Notes: generated by a model not told the origin, from the letters alone. A DNA stretch of 64,000 nucleotides from Aequitasia blattaphilus (GCF_024721305.1 NZ_JAMXOD010000001.1:124001-188000), one strand, 5' to 3'. Positions 1 through 9,050 are shown, numbered from the stretch's first letter. Program-made: numbers and translations.

Positions 1-2
1 AT

Positions 3-797
3 TATTTTGGTGCAAATTTATTGCAGCATATTCTTCCTCATAATGAGGAGCAGCTGTTAGTAAAAGTCGATGTCATTCCTCCAAACGGAAAAGAAAAAGA
101 AATCGTTGATGGCATTTATGGAAAAGATGAGATTATCTTCGCTTTAGAAAATGCAAATGCTCAGATAGAAAAAGAGAACCCAGATAGAATTATTACGATC
201 GGCGGAAACTGTCTTGTTTCATTTGCACCTTTTGACTATCTGCATGGCAAATACGAAAATGTCGGAATTGTTTGGTTTGACGCACATCCTGATGTGTCAA
301 AGGCAGAGAATGGCTATCCGAATGCACATGCGATGGTGCTCGGCTCTCTTATGGGATATGGAGATAGCGTCATGACAGAGCGAATGAAAAACAAGCCGTT
401 TGACGCAAAGGATATTCTCTATATAGGCTTGCAGGAGATCCACGATTATCAGAAGAGTTTTCTTGATGAAACGGGTGTAAATTATAAAATTCAGACAGAG
501 AACTTTGTTAAGAATGGAGAAATTAAGGAGTTCGTAAGCCGATATGACCACATCTTATTGCATCTTGATATTGATGTATTAGATGCATCGTTATTCCATT
601 CTACTTATTTTGCAAATAAAGAATTAGTAGGAGACGGTGCTGGAAGCGGGAAAATGACTATGGAGAAATTAGGGAAGCTTCTTAAACTTGTTGAGGACAA
701 CAGCAGTATAAAAGGGTTTACAGTGGCAGAGTATCTGCCGTTCGATGAACATAAGCTTCATCAGATGTTTTCAAAACTGAATCTTTTCAAAGAATAG
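3..797 (+). CDS. arginase/ureohydrolase family protein, 5' truncated
   Basis: The reading frame is open to the window edge, and the residues before the first possible start (YFGANLL) look like the usual arginase-family N-terminus, so the start lies upstream of the window. Visible family motifs are WFDAHPDV (DAHxD metal ligands), HLDIDVLD (the DxD ligands) and a late AEYLPFDEHK in place of the usual substrate Glu region. The first ligand motif, normally GGDH, reads GGNC, so one metal-binding His is replaced by Cys. Members of this superfamily hydrolyse guanidino or formimino compounds (arginine, agmatine, formiminoglutamate), but the altered motif makes the substrate uncertain. Transcribed in the same direction as the next two genes. 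Confidence 0.8.
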   Translation, partial: YFGANLLQHILPHNEEQLLVKVDVIPPNGKEKEIVDGIYGKDEIIFALENANAQIEKENPDRIITIGGNCLVSFAPFDYLHGKYENVGIVWFDAHPDVSKAENGYPNAHAMVLGSLMGYGDSVMTERMKNKPFDAKDILYIGLQEIHDYQKSFLDETGVNYKIQTENFVKNGEIKEFVSRYDHILLHLDIDVLDASLFHSTYFANKELVGDGAGSGKMTMEKLGKLLKLVEDNSSIKGFTVAEYLPFDEHKLHQMFSKLNLFKE

Positions 798-900
798 CAT
801 CTGACCTATTACTGAAATACAGCGATTTTCTAGGTTTTTGCCTTTGACTCGTTCACGAAAGAGCAGATTACCTATACATAAGAAGGAGTAATAGAAAAGA

Positions 901-1716
901 ATGAAAGCTACAGTAATTGTTGATAATATAGGAAATGAAAGAATTTTTGGAGAGTGGGGACTTTGTATACACATTGAATATAAAGGAAAGAACATACTCC
1001 TTGATACAGGAGCATCCTCATTATTCATTCGAAATGCAGAACAACTAAACATTTCTCTCAAAGATATAGACTTTGCAGTGCTATCACATGCACATTACGA
1101 TCATGGAAATGGGATGTCTGATTTTTTTGAAATAAATGATAAAGCCACTTTTTATCTGCAGGAAGGATGCAAAGAGAATTGTTATGCGAAGAAGTGGGTT
1201 TTTCGTAAATACATCGGATTACCCCAAGGCGTTTTAGCAGCATACAAAGACCGAATTGTGTATGCCACGGATAATTTTGAAATCTGTGACGGAGTGAGCC
1301 TTATTCCTCATAGAACACCTCATTTAGAAGAGATTGGAAAAAGAGAAGGGATGTATCAGAAGAGTTCGACAGGCTGGATTCCTGATAACTTCTGTCATGA
1401 ACAAAGCTTGGTTCTGGACACTGCTGAAGGATTAGTTGTATTTAATTGCTGTTCTCACGGAGGCGTTATTAATATTATTCGTGAAGTGTCAGAGGCTTAC
1501 CCAGGAAAGACGGTGGCAGCGCTTATCGGAGGGTTCCATCTTTACAATAAATCCCAAAAGGAGGTTCGACAGTTGGCCAGGGAGATACAAAAAACTGGAA
1601 TTCAGTATATTTATACAGGACACTGTACTGGAAAGAAAGCTTTTGGGTGGCTGCATGAAGAATTGGGGGACATGATAAAACAACTGGAAATAGGATTGGA
1701 AATAAGTAATATATAG
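901..1716 (+). CDS. MBL-fold metallo-hydrolase
   Basis: A 271-residue cytosolic protein of the metallo-beta-lactamase superfamily. The metal-binding motif SHAHYDHGNG sits near residue 60, a later His is in NCCSHGG, and GGFHLYN and YTGHCTG supply the C-terminal His residues. The arrangement resembles the DHPS-like/RFA-P-synthase-like branch of MBL proteins rather than glyoxalase II. There is no signal peptide. Substrate unknown. A GGAG site lies upstream of the ATG. The following UPF0126 gene begins 18 bases after its stop, so the two are probably cotranscribed. Confidence 0.8.
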   Translation: MKATVIVDNIGNERIFGEWGLCIHIEYKGKNILLDTGASSLFIRNAEQLNISLKDIDFAVLSHAHYDHGNGMSDFFEINDKATFYLQEGCKENCYAKKWVFRKYIGLPQGVLAAYKDRIVYATDNFEICDGVSLIPHRTPHLEEIGKREGMYQKSSTGWIPDNFCHEQSLVLDTAEGLVVFNCCSHGGVINIIREVSEAYPGKTVAALIGGFHLYNKSQKEVRQLAREIQKTGIQYIYTGHCTGKKAFGWLHEELGDMIKQLEIGLEISNI

Positions 1717-1734
1717 CATAAAGGGGAATGAGGA

Positions 1735-2385
1735 ATGGATTTAACAAATTATATTTTTGGAGTTGCTGAGTGGCTTGGAATTATTGCTTTTTCAATTTCC
1801 GGAGCTATGCTGGCGGTTGAGAGGCGATTCGATTTATTCGGAGTCATTACTTTAGGTGTTATTTCAACGCTAGGGGGAGGAATTATTAGAGATTTGCTAC
1901 TGGGGCAGACACCGCCACGATTTTTTTACAATTATCGGTATGTCCTGGTTTCGGCACTTATATCAGTGGCTGTATTTGCAGTTGCCAAAAGGGTGTCCGG
2001 AAAGAATAATAGTTTGGGAATTGGGGAAAAGCTATTAAAGCTTAACATGATATTTGATGCCATTGGATTAGGAGCCTTTACCGTTACTGGGGTACAGGCA
2101 GCAATGGATTTTGGACATGAAAAGAATGCTTTCCTTTGTATATCCTTAGGAGTTATTACAGGTATTGGCGGAGGAGTGCTGCGGGATATGATGAGCCAGA
2201 GAGCTCCGGCTATTCTAGTGAAGCATATTTACGCAGTTGCAGCAATTATAGGTGCAATTCTCTATTATTGGTTGTTTATTATGGCCATAGACCAAAGAAT
2301 CTGCCTGATGGCAGGAATGGTCTCCACAGTTGTAGTTCGCTTGCTGGCAAGCCACTACAGATGGGGATTGCCAAAAGCATATTAA
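1735..2385 (+). CDS. trimeric intracellular cation channel family protein (UPF0126)
   Basis: A 216-residue, strongly hydrophobic protein with about seven predicted membrane segments. It has the internal duplication of the UPF0126/TRIC family: the signature LGGGIIRDLLLG in the first half is echoed by IGGGVLRDMMSQ in the second. The family forms small membrane channels; bacterial relatives have been proposed to carry cations or glycine, and the substrate is not established. A GAGGA stretch directly precedes the ATG. The gene ends before a strong bidirectional terminator hairpin. Confidence 0.85.
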   Translation: MDLTNYIFGVAEWLGIIAFSISGAMLAVERRFDLFGVITLGVISTLGGGIIRDLLLGQTPPRFFYNYRYVLVSALISVAVFAVAKRVSGKNNSLGIGEKLLKLNMIFDAIGLGAFTVTGVQAAMDFGHEKNAFLCISLGVITGIGGGVLRDMMSQRAPAILVKHIYAVAAIIGAILYYWLFIMAIDQRICLMAGMVSTVVVRLLASHYRWGLPKAY

Positions 2386-2402
2386 AAGATACGCAAAAAA
2401 AG

Positions 2403-2453
2403 AAAATGTCTGCTTACAGAATTTGTCTCACATTCAGTAAGCAGACATTTTTT
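2403..2453. terminator. bidirectional intrinsic terminator
   Basis: Perfect 15-base arms (AAAATGTCTGCTTAC and its reverse complement) are separated by a 19-base loop. They are flanked by A-runs on one side and T-runs on the other, so the hairpin can end transcription from both the UPF0126 gene and the convergent XRE-type gene. Confidence 0.9.
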
Positions 2454-2454
2454 G

Positions 2455-4041
2455 TTATTCTTTTATATCTTTTGGAATAAGTTCCCAATTACGTATCACG
2501 GCACTGTCATCAAAAGGTGTATCCAAATCTTTGCCAGTCAGCCATTTGCGTAAAGTGGAATGAACATTACGAAAACGTTTCCAACCAGGACGCAAGCGAT
2601 TCCAGGTGTATTTGGCTCCACTGAAAAAACTTCTAGACATAATAGGGTCAGTGGTGAGCATACTGTTACTTCCATCCATAAGCCAACCAAGGGCGATACT
2701 GTGATGCCAGTGTATCATCTCGAATTCCAACTTTTCAAAAGCACGTCGTGGGACAAGTGCAACTTGAAAGTTTGGATTTACCCTCATATAGGATTCAATT
2801 CGCCACATCATTGTATGAAGCATCTCATATGGAATGACAACCTCTCGTCCAAGAAGAAGACTAAGGGGAAGGCTTACTACTTTTTTCCCGCTGAGTCCAG
2901 TTCTTACGTCTTCACGACAGAGTATTATTTGGCAGGTTCCTTTTGCTAAGTTGTTTTCCTGTTCCAGATGGGAGAAGAGGTAGTCTGGAAGATCAGGAAG
3001 AGGGTTGGGAGCACAAAGAGCTTCCCACTCTTTTCGAGTCAAAATTCCAAAGCTTGGAATGCTGCTGCAGGAGGAGAAGCTTCCGTCAGGACTTGGTGCA
3101 TCTGCTTCGTCCCAAGGGGGTAGAACGGAGGGGAAACTATACTTTGCCTCGGTGTCAGCTGTACAAAAAGAGGACAGAAAACCAAATTGATCTAAGTGGA
3201 TACACCGGTCAAAGAAAGCATTGCAAGTGACTTGAGCGTTATATATGCTGCGGGAGTCCGTACTGTGAATGGTAATCAGCCCATCATCAGCTGTATTGTC
3301 GGATTCTACATAAGCCTGCCAATATCCAGGGATAACGGCATCGAAGAGCCTTGAGGTGACGGTACCATCATAATAAGCAGTCTTCAATATTCCTTTTAGT
3401 TGTATGGAAATCCAAAACATAGAAAAATAAGGACTTCCTTCTAAGTCATCAGTTTTGCGGTTTACCAATGTAAATGTGGTTCCTCGCTCTGTGGCTTTCT
3501 TCATTTTCAAAAGAAGACGAAGGGCGAAAGGAAGGTTGTTATGCCAAATACTGTCAAACTCCCCATGAACGCATATGACGATTTCTTGTCCAGGTGGAAG
3601 GAAATTTACGTATTCCAGCATGTCTATTGTTGCATCCATGACACCTTGTTTCCCTAGATATACCTCTGTGGTGAAATGGTATCTACCGGTCTGCTGTATT
3701 GGGGGAGGAATGGAACGTGTCCGCTTAACGGGAGCTTTATAATCGGTAAGAAATTTTCGAAGAGCTTCCTCTTTACTTTCTCCGCCAATACGTTGATTTA
3801 CGAAAAGATAATCCAGTTGTTGAGCCTGATCCAGTTGTGAAAGCACACGTGCCAATTCTAAAGAAGCCTGACTTCCAGCTTTAAGACGTCGGGTTCCCTT
3901 TTTATAACGGGAAATAATGGAGTTTGAAACCGCACATTGTTTCGAAAGTTCTAAAGCCGTAACGCCTAAGATATTCATTACTGTATTAAGAGGAGATGAG
4001 TCGAGCTCGTCATCATTTAAAATAAATTCAGATTGGGACAT
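2455..4041 (-). CDS. large XRE-type HTH regulator of unknown family
   Basis: A 528-residue protein with an N-terminal helix-turn-helix of the Cro/XRE kind (about residues 20-70, containing TALELSKQCAVSNSIISRYK). About 450 residues of predicted soluble sequence follow, with no membrane segment or catalytic motif that I recognise. It could be a ligand- or state-sensing one-component regulator. The start is set by GCGAGGT just upstream of the ATG. It is divergent from the GT2/GH18 transcription unit across a 307-base AT-rich region rich in palindromes, so that unit and itself are the natural candidate targets. The function of the C-terminal part is unknown. Confidence 0.65.
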   Translation of the reverse strand: MSQSEFILNDDELDSSPLNTVMNILGVTALELSKQCAVSNSIISRYKKGTRRLKAGSQASLELARVLSQLDQAQQLDYLFVNQRIGGESKEEALRKFLTDYKAPVKRTRSIPPPIQQTGRYHFTTEVYLGKQGVMDATIDMLEYVNFLPPGQEIVICVHGEFDSIWHNNLPFALRLLLKMKKATERGTTFTLVNRKTDDLEGSPYFSMFWISIQLKGILKTAYYDGTVTSRLFDAVIPGYWQAYVESDNTADDGLITIHSTDSRSIYNAQVTCNAFFDRCIHLDQFGFLSSFCTADTEAKYSFPSVLPPWDEADAPSPDGSFSSCSSIPSFGILTRKEWEALCAPNPLPDLPDYLFSHLEQENNLAKGTCQIILCREDVRTGLSGKKVVSLPLSLLLGREVVIPYEMLHTMMWRIESYMRVNPNFQVALVPRRAFEKLEFEMIHWHHSIALGWLMDGSNSMLTTDPIMSRSFFSGAKYTWNRLRPGWKRFRNVHSTLRKWLTGKDLDTPFDDSAVIRNWELIPKDIKE

Positions 4042-4181
4042 ATATACCTCGCAAATGTAAAGAAATAAAAAAACGGGTCAAAAATGTATACAAGAATATG
4101 CTATCACTATAGACAACGTATTTCAAGAATAAAGGGGGGATATGGCAAAATAATTACCGCAAAAAAGAATATCATTTGAAC

Positions 4182-4199
4182 TGAATTGAACACAATTCA
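4182..4199. promoter_or_regulatory. palindrome between XRE regulator and GT2 gene
   Basis: Perfect 7-base arms TGAATTG and CAATTCA with a 4-base spacer, 29 bases upstream of the GT2 -35 box. A plausible regulator-binding site; the protein is unknown. Confidence 0.4.
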
Positions 4200-4204
4200 C
4201 AAAA

Positions 4205-4236
4205 ATGCGCCAATTTCTTAAAATGCATTGACGCAT
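4205..4236. promoter_or_regulatory. inverted repeat over the GT2 -35 box
   Basis: Ten-base arms ATGCGCCAAT and ATTGACGCAT (one mismatch) flank a 12-base spacer. The right arm contains the TTGACG -35 hexamer, so a protein bound here would block RNA polymerase. The divergent XRE-type protein is the obvious candidate ligand; that link is inference. Confidence 0.45.
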
Positions 4237-4256
4237 ATTTATTGATTATTTATAAT
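4228..4256 (+). promoter_or_regulatory. sigma-A-type promoter of the GT2-GH18 unit
   Basis: TTGACG and a perfect TATAAT with a 17-base spacer. The predicted start near 4263 leaves a leader of about 85 bases before the GT2 gene. The rest of the 4042-4348 gap is AT-rich and shows no small gene. Confidence 0.7.
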
Positions 4257-4348
4257 TTTTATAAATATTTAATTAAAATGTCGTTTAAGTATTTTAAGAA
4301 TCACAGAGCACATTAACAACACAGGAATATTAAAAAGCGGGTAAAAAG

Positions 4349-6550
4349 ATGAAAAAAAGAAGACAGTTTAACACGGAAAAAAACACAACGCCTCTAGAGA
4401 TGGTTCATGCAACACCTTCGGCCACAAAAATAATGATGAATAAAATCTGTATATTATTAACGTTAATTTTTTGGGGCGTATATGTAGCATCCACAATCTT
4501 TGACCAGATGGTCAGAGGAAACAGGGAGTTCCAGAAAGTAGTAGAGGCATGGCTGTATATTTTGATTGTGACATCATTATGCTTTTCAGCGATGGTGTAT
4601 TTGATTTCACGACATGGAGCGTTAACGCGTTTTAAAGAGCATAGCCGCGTTCCTCGGGCAACGTTGGAAAAGTTTTTTTCAGAACATCAGGAGAGGATTA
4701 CTGTTTTAATTCCATCCTATGATGAAGAAGTGGCAGTTATTCGTCAAACGATGTTGTCTGCAGCTTTGCAGGAATATCCAGACATACAAATTCGGCTTCT
4801 GATTGACGATAAGCCAAATCCAAAGGACCCGGACAAGAAAGAAAAGCTGGATGCTACAATTGCGTTAGCAAAAGAAATAAACCAGCTGCTGGGAGAGCCT
4901 TGTTTACGTTTTCAAAAGGCTCGACAGGGTTTTGAAGAGTGTTATAAAGATAAAAGCCGTGTGAAGCCAAAGAGCTTAATTATGTTACAGAAAGAATATG
5001 ATTATGCCGCAAAATGGCTAAGGGACTTTGCGGATCAGGAACCGGAGACGGATCACGTGGATGACTTCTTTAATAATAGGGTTCTGCGAGATCTGGCGGC
5101 AGAATTAGAAACTACAGCAAGGGCACTTGAGCAGGCGGCAAAGGATAAAGATTATGCATTTTCTGTTACAAGAGTGTATCAGATGTATTCACGCTTAGTA
5201 TGGATTTTCACAGCAGAGGTGGATTACTTCCAAAGAAAGGAGTATATATCTCTGTCGAATGAAGCGAATAAAGCAATGAACCTAAATTCTTATATTGATT
5301 TGATGGGGGGAAGTTATCAGCTTATACATACCCCTGAAGGTAAGATTTTACAACGAGTTGAAGATGAAAAAAATGCAGACGTAATCATTCCAGATTCGGA
5401 ATATCTTTTAACGTTAGATGCGGACTCTATCTTATTACGAGAATACTGCTTACGCTTAGTATTCTTGTTAAATCAGGAAGGAAATGAAAGAGTAGCGGTT
5501 ACTCAAACACCCTACTCATCCTTTAGAGGATGTTCTACACGTATTGAGAGAATTGCAGGAGCGACAACAGACATTCAGCACGTTCTTCACCAAGGGACAA
5601 CTTATTATGGAGCCACGTTTTGGGTAGGGGCGAATGCGGTTATACGAAAAAGAGCGTTGGAAGATATCGCAGAGGAAGAAGAGGTTAACGGCTTTAAGAT
5701 ACGCCGCTTTATACAGGATAGAACGGTCATTGAGGATACAGAATCTAGTATTGATTTGGAAAAGCATGGTTGGACTCTTAAAAATTATCCGGAACGCCTG
5801 AGCTATTCAGCAACCCCACCAGATTATGGTTCGCTTATTATTCAGCGTCGTCGTTGGGCAAATGGAGGACTTTTGATTTTAACAAAGCTTTTTTCGACCA
5901 TACGTCGTCGTAAGAAGGAAGGGAAACCTCTTAGAAAAATGGAGATTGCACTACGGGTAAACTACATGGCATCCATTGCGTGGGCGAGCTTTGGCTTGAT
6001 TTTCCTTTTAGCGTATCCCTTTGATGACCGTCTGTTGAGTGTTTATATTGTAGCGGCAGCTGTTCCATATTTTGCATGTATGGCCAGTGATTTAAAATAT
6101 TGCCGTTATCGGCGAAGTGATATTTTCAGAATTTATGGTTTTAACTTATTACTTTTAGCAGTAAATTTGGCGGGAGTAATCAAATCTTTACAACAGATGC
6201 TATCTGGGGAAAAGATTCCTTTTGCCCGGACACCGAAGGTAAAAGATAGAACTGGCTCACCAACTCTATATATTATATCTCCATTAGTGATTATTGGCTT
6301 TTCGGCATTTATGAGCTGGAGGTCATTCAATAAGGGAAACTGGGCAAATAGTGCCTTTGCATTCTTTAATGCCTTTACCTGCTTATGGGCGGTATTATCC
6401 TATGTGGGAGTATTCAATATGTTGGCTGATTTATTGAATAATTTTTATAATTGGCTGTTTGTAGAAGTAAAGGAAGAGGTTGCAGGCGAAAACGGGAATA
6501 CGGAGGAGCTCGATTGGAAATCCGTACTCTATTACGGAAGTGGGAAATAA
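4349..6550 (+). CDS. family 2 glycosyltransferase, chitin/cellulose-synthase-like
   Basis: A 733-residue membrane glycosyltransferase. Two N-terminal membrane segments (about 28-50 and 66-86) precede a GT2 domain starting at ERITVLIPSYDEE. Catalytic landmarks are LLIDD (about 150), the DAD motif at D357-D359, the ED pair at E462-D463 and QRRRW at 499-503, which is the signature of processive synthases such as chitin, cellulose and hyaluronan synthases. Four or five C-terminal membrane segments would form the translocation pore. A helical insert of roughly 180 residues separates the UDP-binding Asp from the DAD motif and is longer than in simple synthases. With the next gene it forms a synthase plus hydrolase pair, suggesting an exported beta-linked polymer, perhaps of GlcNAc. 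No PilZ domain or separate c-di-GMP partner is visible here. Confidence 0.85.
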   Translation: MKKRRQFNTEKNTTPLEMVHATPSATKIMMNKICILLTLIFWGVYVASTIFDQMVRGNREFQKVVEAWLYILIVTSLCFSAMVYLISRHGALTRFKEHSRVPRATLEKFFSEHQERITVLIPSYDEEVAVIRQTMLSAALQEYPDIQIRLLIDDKPNPKDPDKKEKLDATIALAKEINQLLGEPCLRFQKARQGFEECYKDKSRVKPKSLIMLQKEYDYAAKWLRDFADQEPETDHVDDFFNNRVLRDLAAELETTARALEQAAKDKDYAFSVTRVYQMYSRLVWIFTAEVDYFQRKEYISLSNEANKAMNLNSYIDLMGGSYQLIHTPEGKILQRVEDEKNADVIIPDSEYLLTLDADSILLREYCLRLVFLLNQEGNERVAVTQTPYSSFRGCSTRIERIAGATTDIQHVLHQGTTYYGATFWVGANAVIRKRALEDIAEEEEVNGFKIRRFIQDRTVIEDTESSIDLEKHGWTLKNYPERLSYSATPPDYGSLIIQRRRWANGGLLILTKLFSTIRRRKKEGKPLRKMEIALRVNYMASIAWASFGLIFLLAYPFDDRLLSVYIVAAAVPYFACMASDLKYCRYRRSDIFRIYGFNLLLLAVNLAGVIKSLQQMLSGEKIPFARTPKVKDRTGSPTLYIISPLVIIGFSAFMSWRSFNKGNWANSAFAFFNAFTCLWAVLSYVGVFNMLADLLNNFYNWLFVEVKEEVAGENGNTEELDWKSVLYYGSGK

Positions 6551-6567
6551 AGAAGGGCAGGAATAAT

Positions 6568-8223
6568 ATGGAAAAGAAAAAAAAGAGGAAACGAAAGTTA
6601 GCATGGTCCCGGTTGCTTATAGTTTGTCTGATTTTGGGAGTGGCAGGAACAGGGTATTTTTATAGAGATGTGTTGTCGGCAGAGGGGGCATCCGAATCAG
6701 AAGGTGATGTTCAACCCTGGTTTGCATCTTATGTGGATGCAACATTAACGCCAGAATATCCGTTTGAAAAACGGAAGGACAATGTGGTACTATCATTTGT
6801 TGTTGCAGATGATAAGAAGGAACCGAGTTGGGGAAATGCATACACTTTGCAAGAAGCGGCGGAAGACTTGGATTTGGAACGCCGAATCGCTCGTCTGCGG
6901 CAAAATGGAGGTGAAGTCATTGTTTCCTTTGGAGGCCTGCTCAATAAAGAATTGGCTTTAGTTTATGAAGATACAGACGCCCTTAAGAAGGCTTATGAAT
7001 CGGTAATTAATACCTATGACATTAGTACAATTGATTTGGATTTAGAACAAGAAGGCCTGGCCAATAAAGAAGCAGGGAAAAGGCGTGGAGAAGCATTGGC
7101 TAAGCTGCAAAAGGAACGGGCAAAAAAAGGAAATGAGCTGGCTATATGGGTGACTTTACCGGTAATTCCTCAAGGACTAACGGAAGAAGGAACTGCTGCA
7201 ATTGAAACATTATTAGATGCTGGAGTGGATTTGGCAGGCGTTAATATTATGACGATGAATTACGGTGAGGCTCGTGATGAAAAGCTTTCAATGGCCGAAA
7301 ACTCTATTAATGCACTTAAGAAAACACATAGGCAGCTAAGAATAATATACCAGGAAGACGGGATACGATTAAGCGATCAAGCTTTGTGGAAAAAACTGGG
7401 AGCAACTCCGATGATTGGGCAAAATGATGTTGCAACCGAGATATTTACGTTAAAAGATGCAAAAAAGCTAAATGATTATGCACAGGAAGTAGGTCTTGGA
7501 CGATTGTCGATGTGGTCAGCTAACCGAGATAGCGTATCGAATGAAAACTCTGTGGGAAATCAAGTGGTATCTAATTATTATAGTGGGGTTGTACAGGAAA
7601 GCTATGCTTATGCAGATGCATTATCGAAACATATGAAAGGAAGCATTGCGGCAGGAGCAAAGCAGCGTACGGTTTCAGATATTACAAAAGACGAAGTAAA
7701 TAAAGCCGATGATCCTGAAACTTCGCCCTATGAAATTTGGTCAGAGTACAAGGCCTATTTAGCAGATACAAAAGTAGTTTGGAGACGAAATGTTTATCGG
7801 GCGAAATGGTGGACAAAAGGTGACATGCCAGATGCACCGGTATTACAGGAAAGTGCTATACCCTGGGAATTGGTAGGTCCTGTTATGCCAGGTGAAAAGC
7901 CAATTGAGAATGTATCGCTGCCAAAGGGACATTATATGGCATGGGATGAAGCAGCGGAATACCATTCTGGTGACCGGGTTATGTATGGTGGAAATGCATA
8001 TGAGGCAAAATGGTGGAACCAAGGAGAAAATCCGGAAAAATCCATCTCGGGTGGAGATGATGTTCCGTGGCAGGCAATCAGTCAAGACGAGATTAAAAAG
8101 ATTGTCCGAGGAGATATCGTTGACATGAAAGCGGTTGCTCAACCGGAAGAAACGACAGAGGTTATGGAAGATCCGGCTGTACCTGCCGCAGAGTCAGTAG
8201 ATGCAATTCCGGAATCAGAATAA
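6568..8223 (+). CDS. membrane-anchored GH18 (chitinase-like) protein with two chitin-binding modules
   Basis: The start is the ATG at 6568, 18 bases after the GT2 stop and behind AGGGCAGGA; the longer frame into the GT2 gene has no ribosome site. The 551-residue product has a lysine-rich N-terminus and a membrane segment (about 12-30), then a GH18-like barrel. The catalytic motif reads STIDLDLE with the acid Glu at E160 and Asp at 156 and 158; the first Asp of the usual DxxDxDxE is Ser. Two CBM5/12-type modules follow, each with an AKWW core (residues 412 and 480) and a trailing PW. The C-terminal tail is acidic and Pro-rich. The protein probably binds or trims the polymer made by the GT2 enzyme outside the membrane; activity is inferred. 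Confidence 0.85.
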   Translation: MEKKKKRKRKLAWSRLLIVCLILGVAGTGYFYRDVLSAEGASESEGDVQPWFASYVDATLTPEYPFEKRKDNVVLSFVVADDKKEPSWGNAYTLQEAAEDLDLERRIARLRQNGGEVIVSFGGLLNKELALVYEDTDALKKAYESVINTYDISTIDLDLEQEGLANKEAGKRRGEALAKLQKERAKKGNELAIWVTLPVIPQGLTEEGTAAIETLLDAGVDLAGVNIMTMNYGEARDEKLSMAENSINALKKTHRQLRIIYQEDGIRLSDQALWKKLGATPMIGQNDVATEIFTLKDAKKLNDYAQEVGLGRLSMWSANRDSVSNENSVGNQVVSNYYSGVVQESYAYADALSKHMKGSIAAGAKQRTVSDITKDEVNKADDPETSPYEIWSEYKAYLADTKVVWRRNVYRAKWWTKGDMPDAPVLQESAIPWELVGPVMPGEKPIENVSLPKGHYMAWDEAAEYHSGDRVMYGGNAYEAKWWNQGENPEKSISGGDDVPWQAISQDEIKKIVRGDIVDMKAVAQPEETTEVMEDPAVPAAESVDAIPESE

Positions 8224-8244
8224 TAGAATAAGATAGAGCTGCTA

Positions 8245-8299
8245 AAATGCGCTTGTGTTAAGAGGAAAAGGATATTACCTCTCACGCAAGCGCATTTTT
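8245..8299 (+). terminator. intrinsic terminator after the GT2-GH18 unit
   Basis: Eleven-base arms AAATGCGCTTG and CAAGCGCATTT with further internal pairing (AGAGG with CCTCT), followed by a short T-run. It separates the polysaccharide unit from the sipW transcript. Confidence 0.8.
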
Positions 8300-8310
8300 G
8301 ACTTAATTAA

Positions 8311-8328
8311 CACAAAATAAATTTTGTG
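8311..8328. promoter_or_regulatory. perfect palindrome upstream of the sipW promoter
   Basis: CACAAAAT and ATTTTGTG with a 2-base spacer, a perfect 8-2-8 palindrome ending 4 bases before the -35 box. A half-site, GTTTTGTG, recurs at 8340-8347 inside the promoter spacer. It is a probable operator for the filament genes; the regulator is unknown. Confidence 0.5.
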
Positions 8329-8332
8329 CACG

Positions 8333-8361
8333 TTGATTGGTTTTGTGAATTATAGTAAGAT
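8333..8361 (+). promoter_or_regulatory. promoter of the sipW/filament gene cluster
   Basis: TTGATT and TAAGAT with a 17-base spacer, about 33 bases before the first sipW start codon. GGAGAGAAG provides the ribosome site. Confidence 0.6.
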
Positions 8362-8394
8362 ATGCCTCTATAAAGACACATTGGAGAGAAGTAA

Positions 8395-9018
8395 ATGAAA
8401 AAGACCACAATGAAACATAAGTTTCTTACCGTAATCGGAACTGCACTATGTGTTTTATTAATTCCGATACTGCTGATAAACATAACATTGATTATCAAGA
8501 GCTACACCAATCCAGAGGAGGTGCCAAGTGTAGGGGGATTTGTTCCAATGATTGTGTTAACGGATTCTATGTATCCCCAGATCCATTCAGGAGATTTGAT
8601 TGTTGGAAAAACAATTAAAGCAGAGGATGTAAAGGTAGAAGATGTTATTATCTTCTTCGACCCTCAAAGCAAGGATGATGCAGTTGTCACTCACCGTGTT
8701 ATGGAGGTAAAGAATGAGAATGGAAAGATTTCTTTTGTGACAAAGGGTGATGCCAATAATGCAAATGATGATATGGCCGTTCCGGCTAAAAACTTGGTAG
8801 GCATTTATGATTGGAGAATCCCAGGAGCCGGCAATATTGCCATGTTCATGCAGACAACGCAAGGATTAATTCTCTGTGTAATATGTCCGTTGATTTTATT
8901 AGTTGGTTATGACCTTTTAAGAAGGCGTAAATATGAAAAGGAAAAAAGGAAGGACACAGAGGCTCTGAAAGCAGAGCTGGAAGCACTTAAGGCACAGAAC
9001 CTTAAGAAAAAGAAGTAA
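8395..9018 (+). CDS. sipW: signal peptidase I, SipW (Ser/His) type
   Basis: A 207-residue membrane protease. The nucleophile is S58 in VLTDSMYPQIHSGD, and the general base is H100 in VVTHRVME rather than the Lys of ordinary bacterial signal peptidases. This Ser/His pairing defines the SipW/archaeal/ER branch. An N-terminal membrane segment (about 12-35) and a second one near the C-terminus (about 163-180) flank the catalytic domain. The tail after the last segment is cytosolic, strongly charged and looks like a short coiled coil. It lies 32 bases before a gene whose product has a SipW-type signal peptide, so that product is the likely substrate. Confidence 0.9.
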   Translation: MKKTTMKHKFLTVIGTALCVLLIPILLINITLIIKSYTNPEEVPSVGGFVPMIVLTDSMYPQIHSGDLIVGKTIKAEDVKVEDVIIFFDPQSKDDAVVTHRVMEVKNENGKISFVTKGDANNANDDMAVPAKNLVGIYDWRIPGAGNIAMFMQTTQGLILCVICPLILLVGYDLLRRRKYEKEKRKDTEALKAELEALKAQNLKKKK

Positions 9019-9050
9019 AGACAGTATTTAGTTTACAGGAGGAAGAAGGA

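Noticed and set aside
2560-3230. Two open frames on the plus strand inside the XRE-type gene
   Set aside because: They are antisense shadows of a long coding frame, lack ribosome sites and show no recognisable family.
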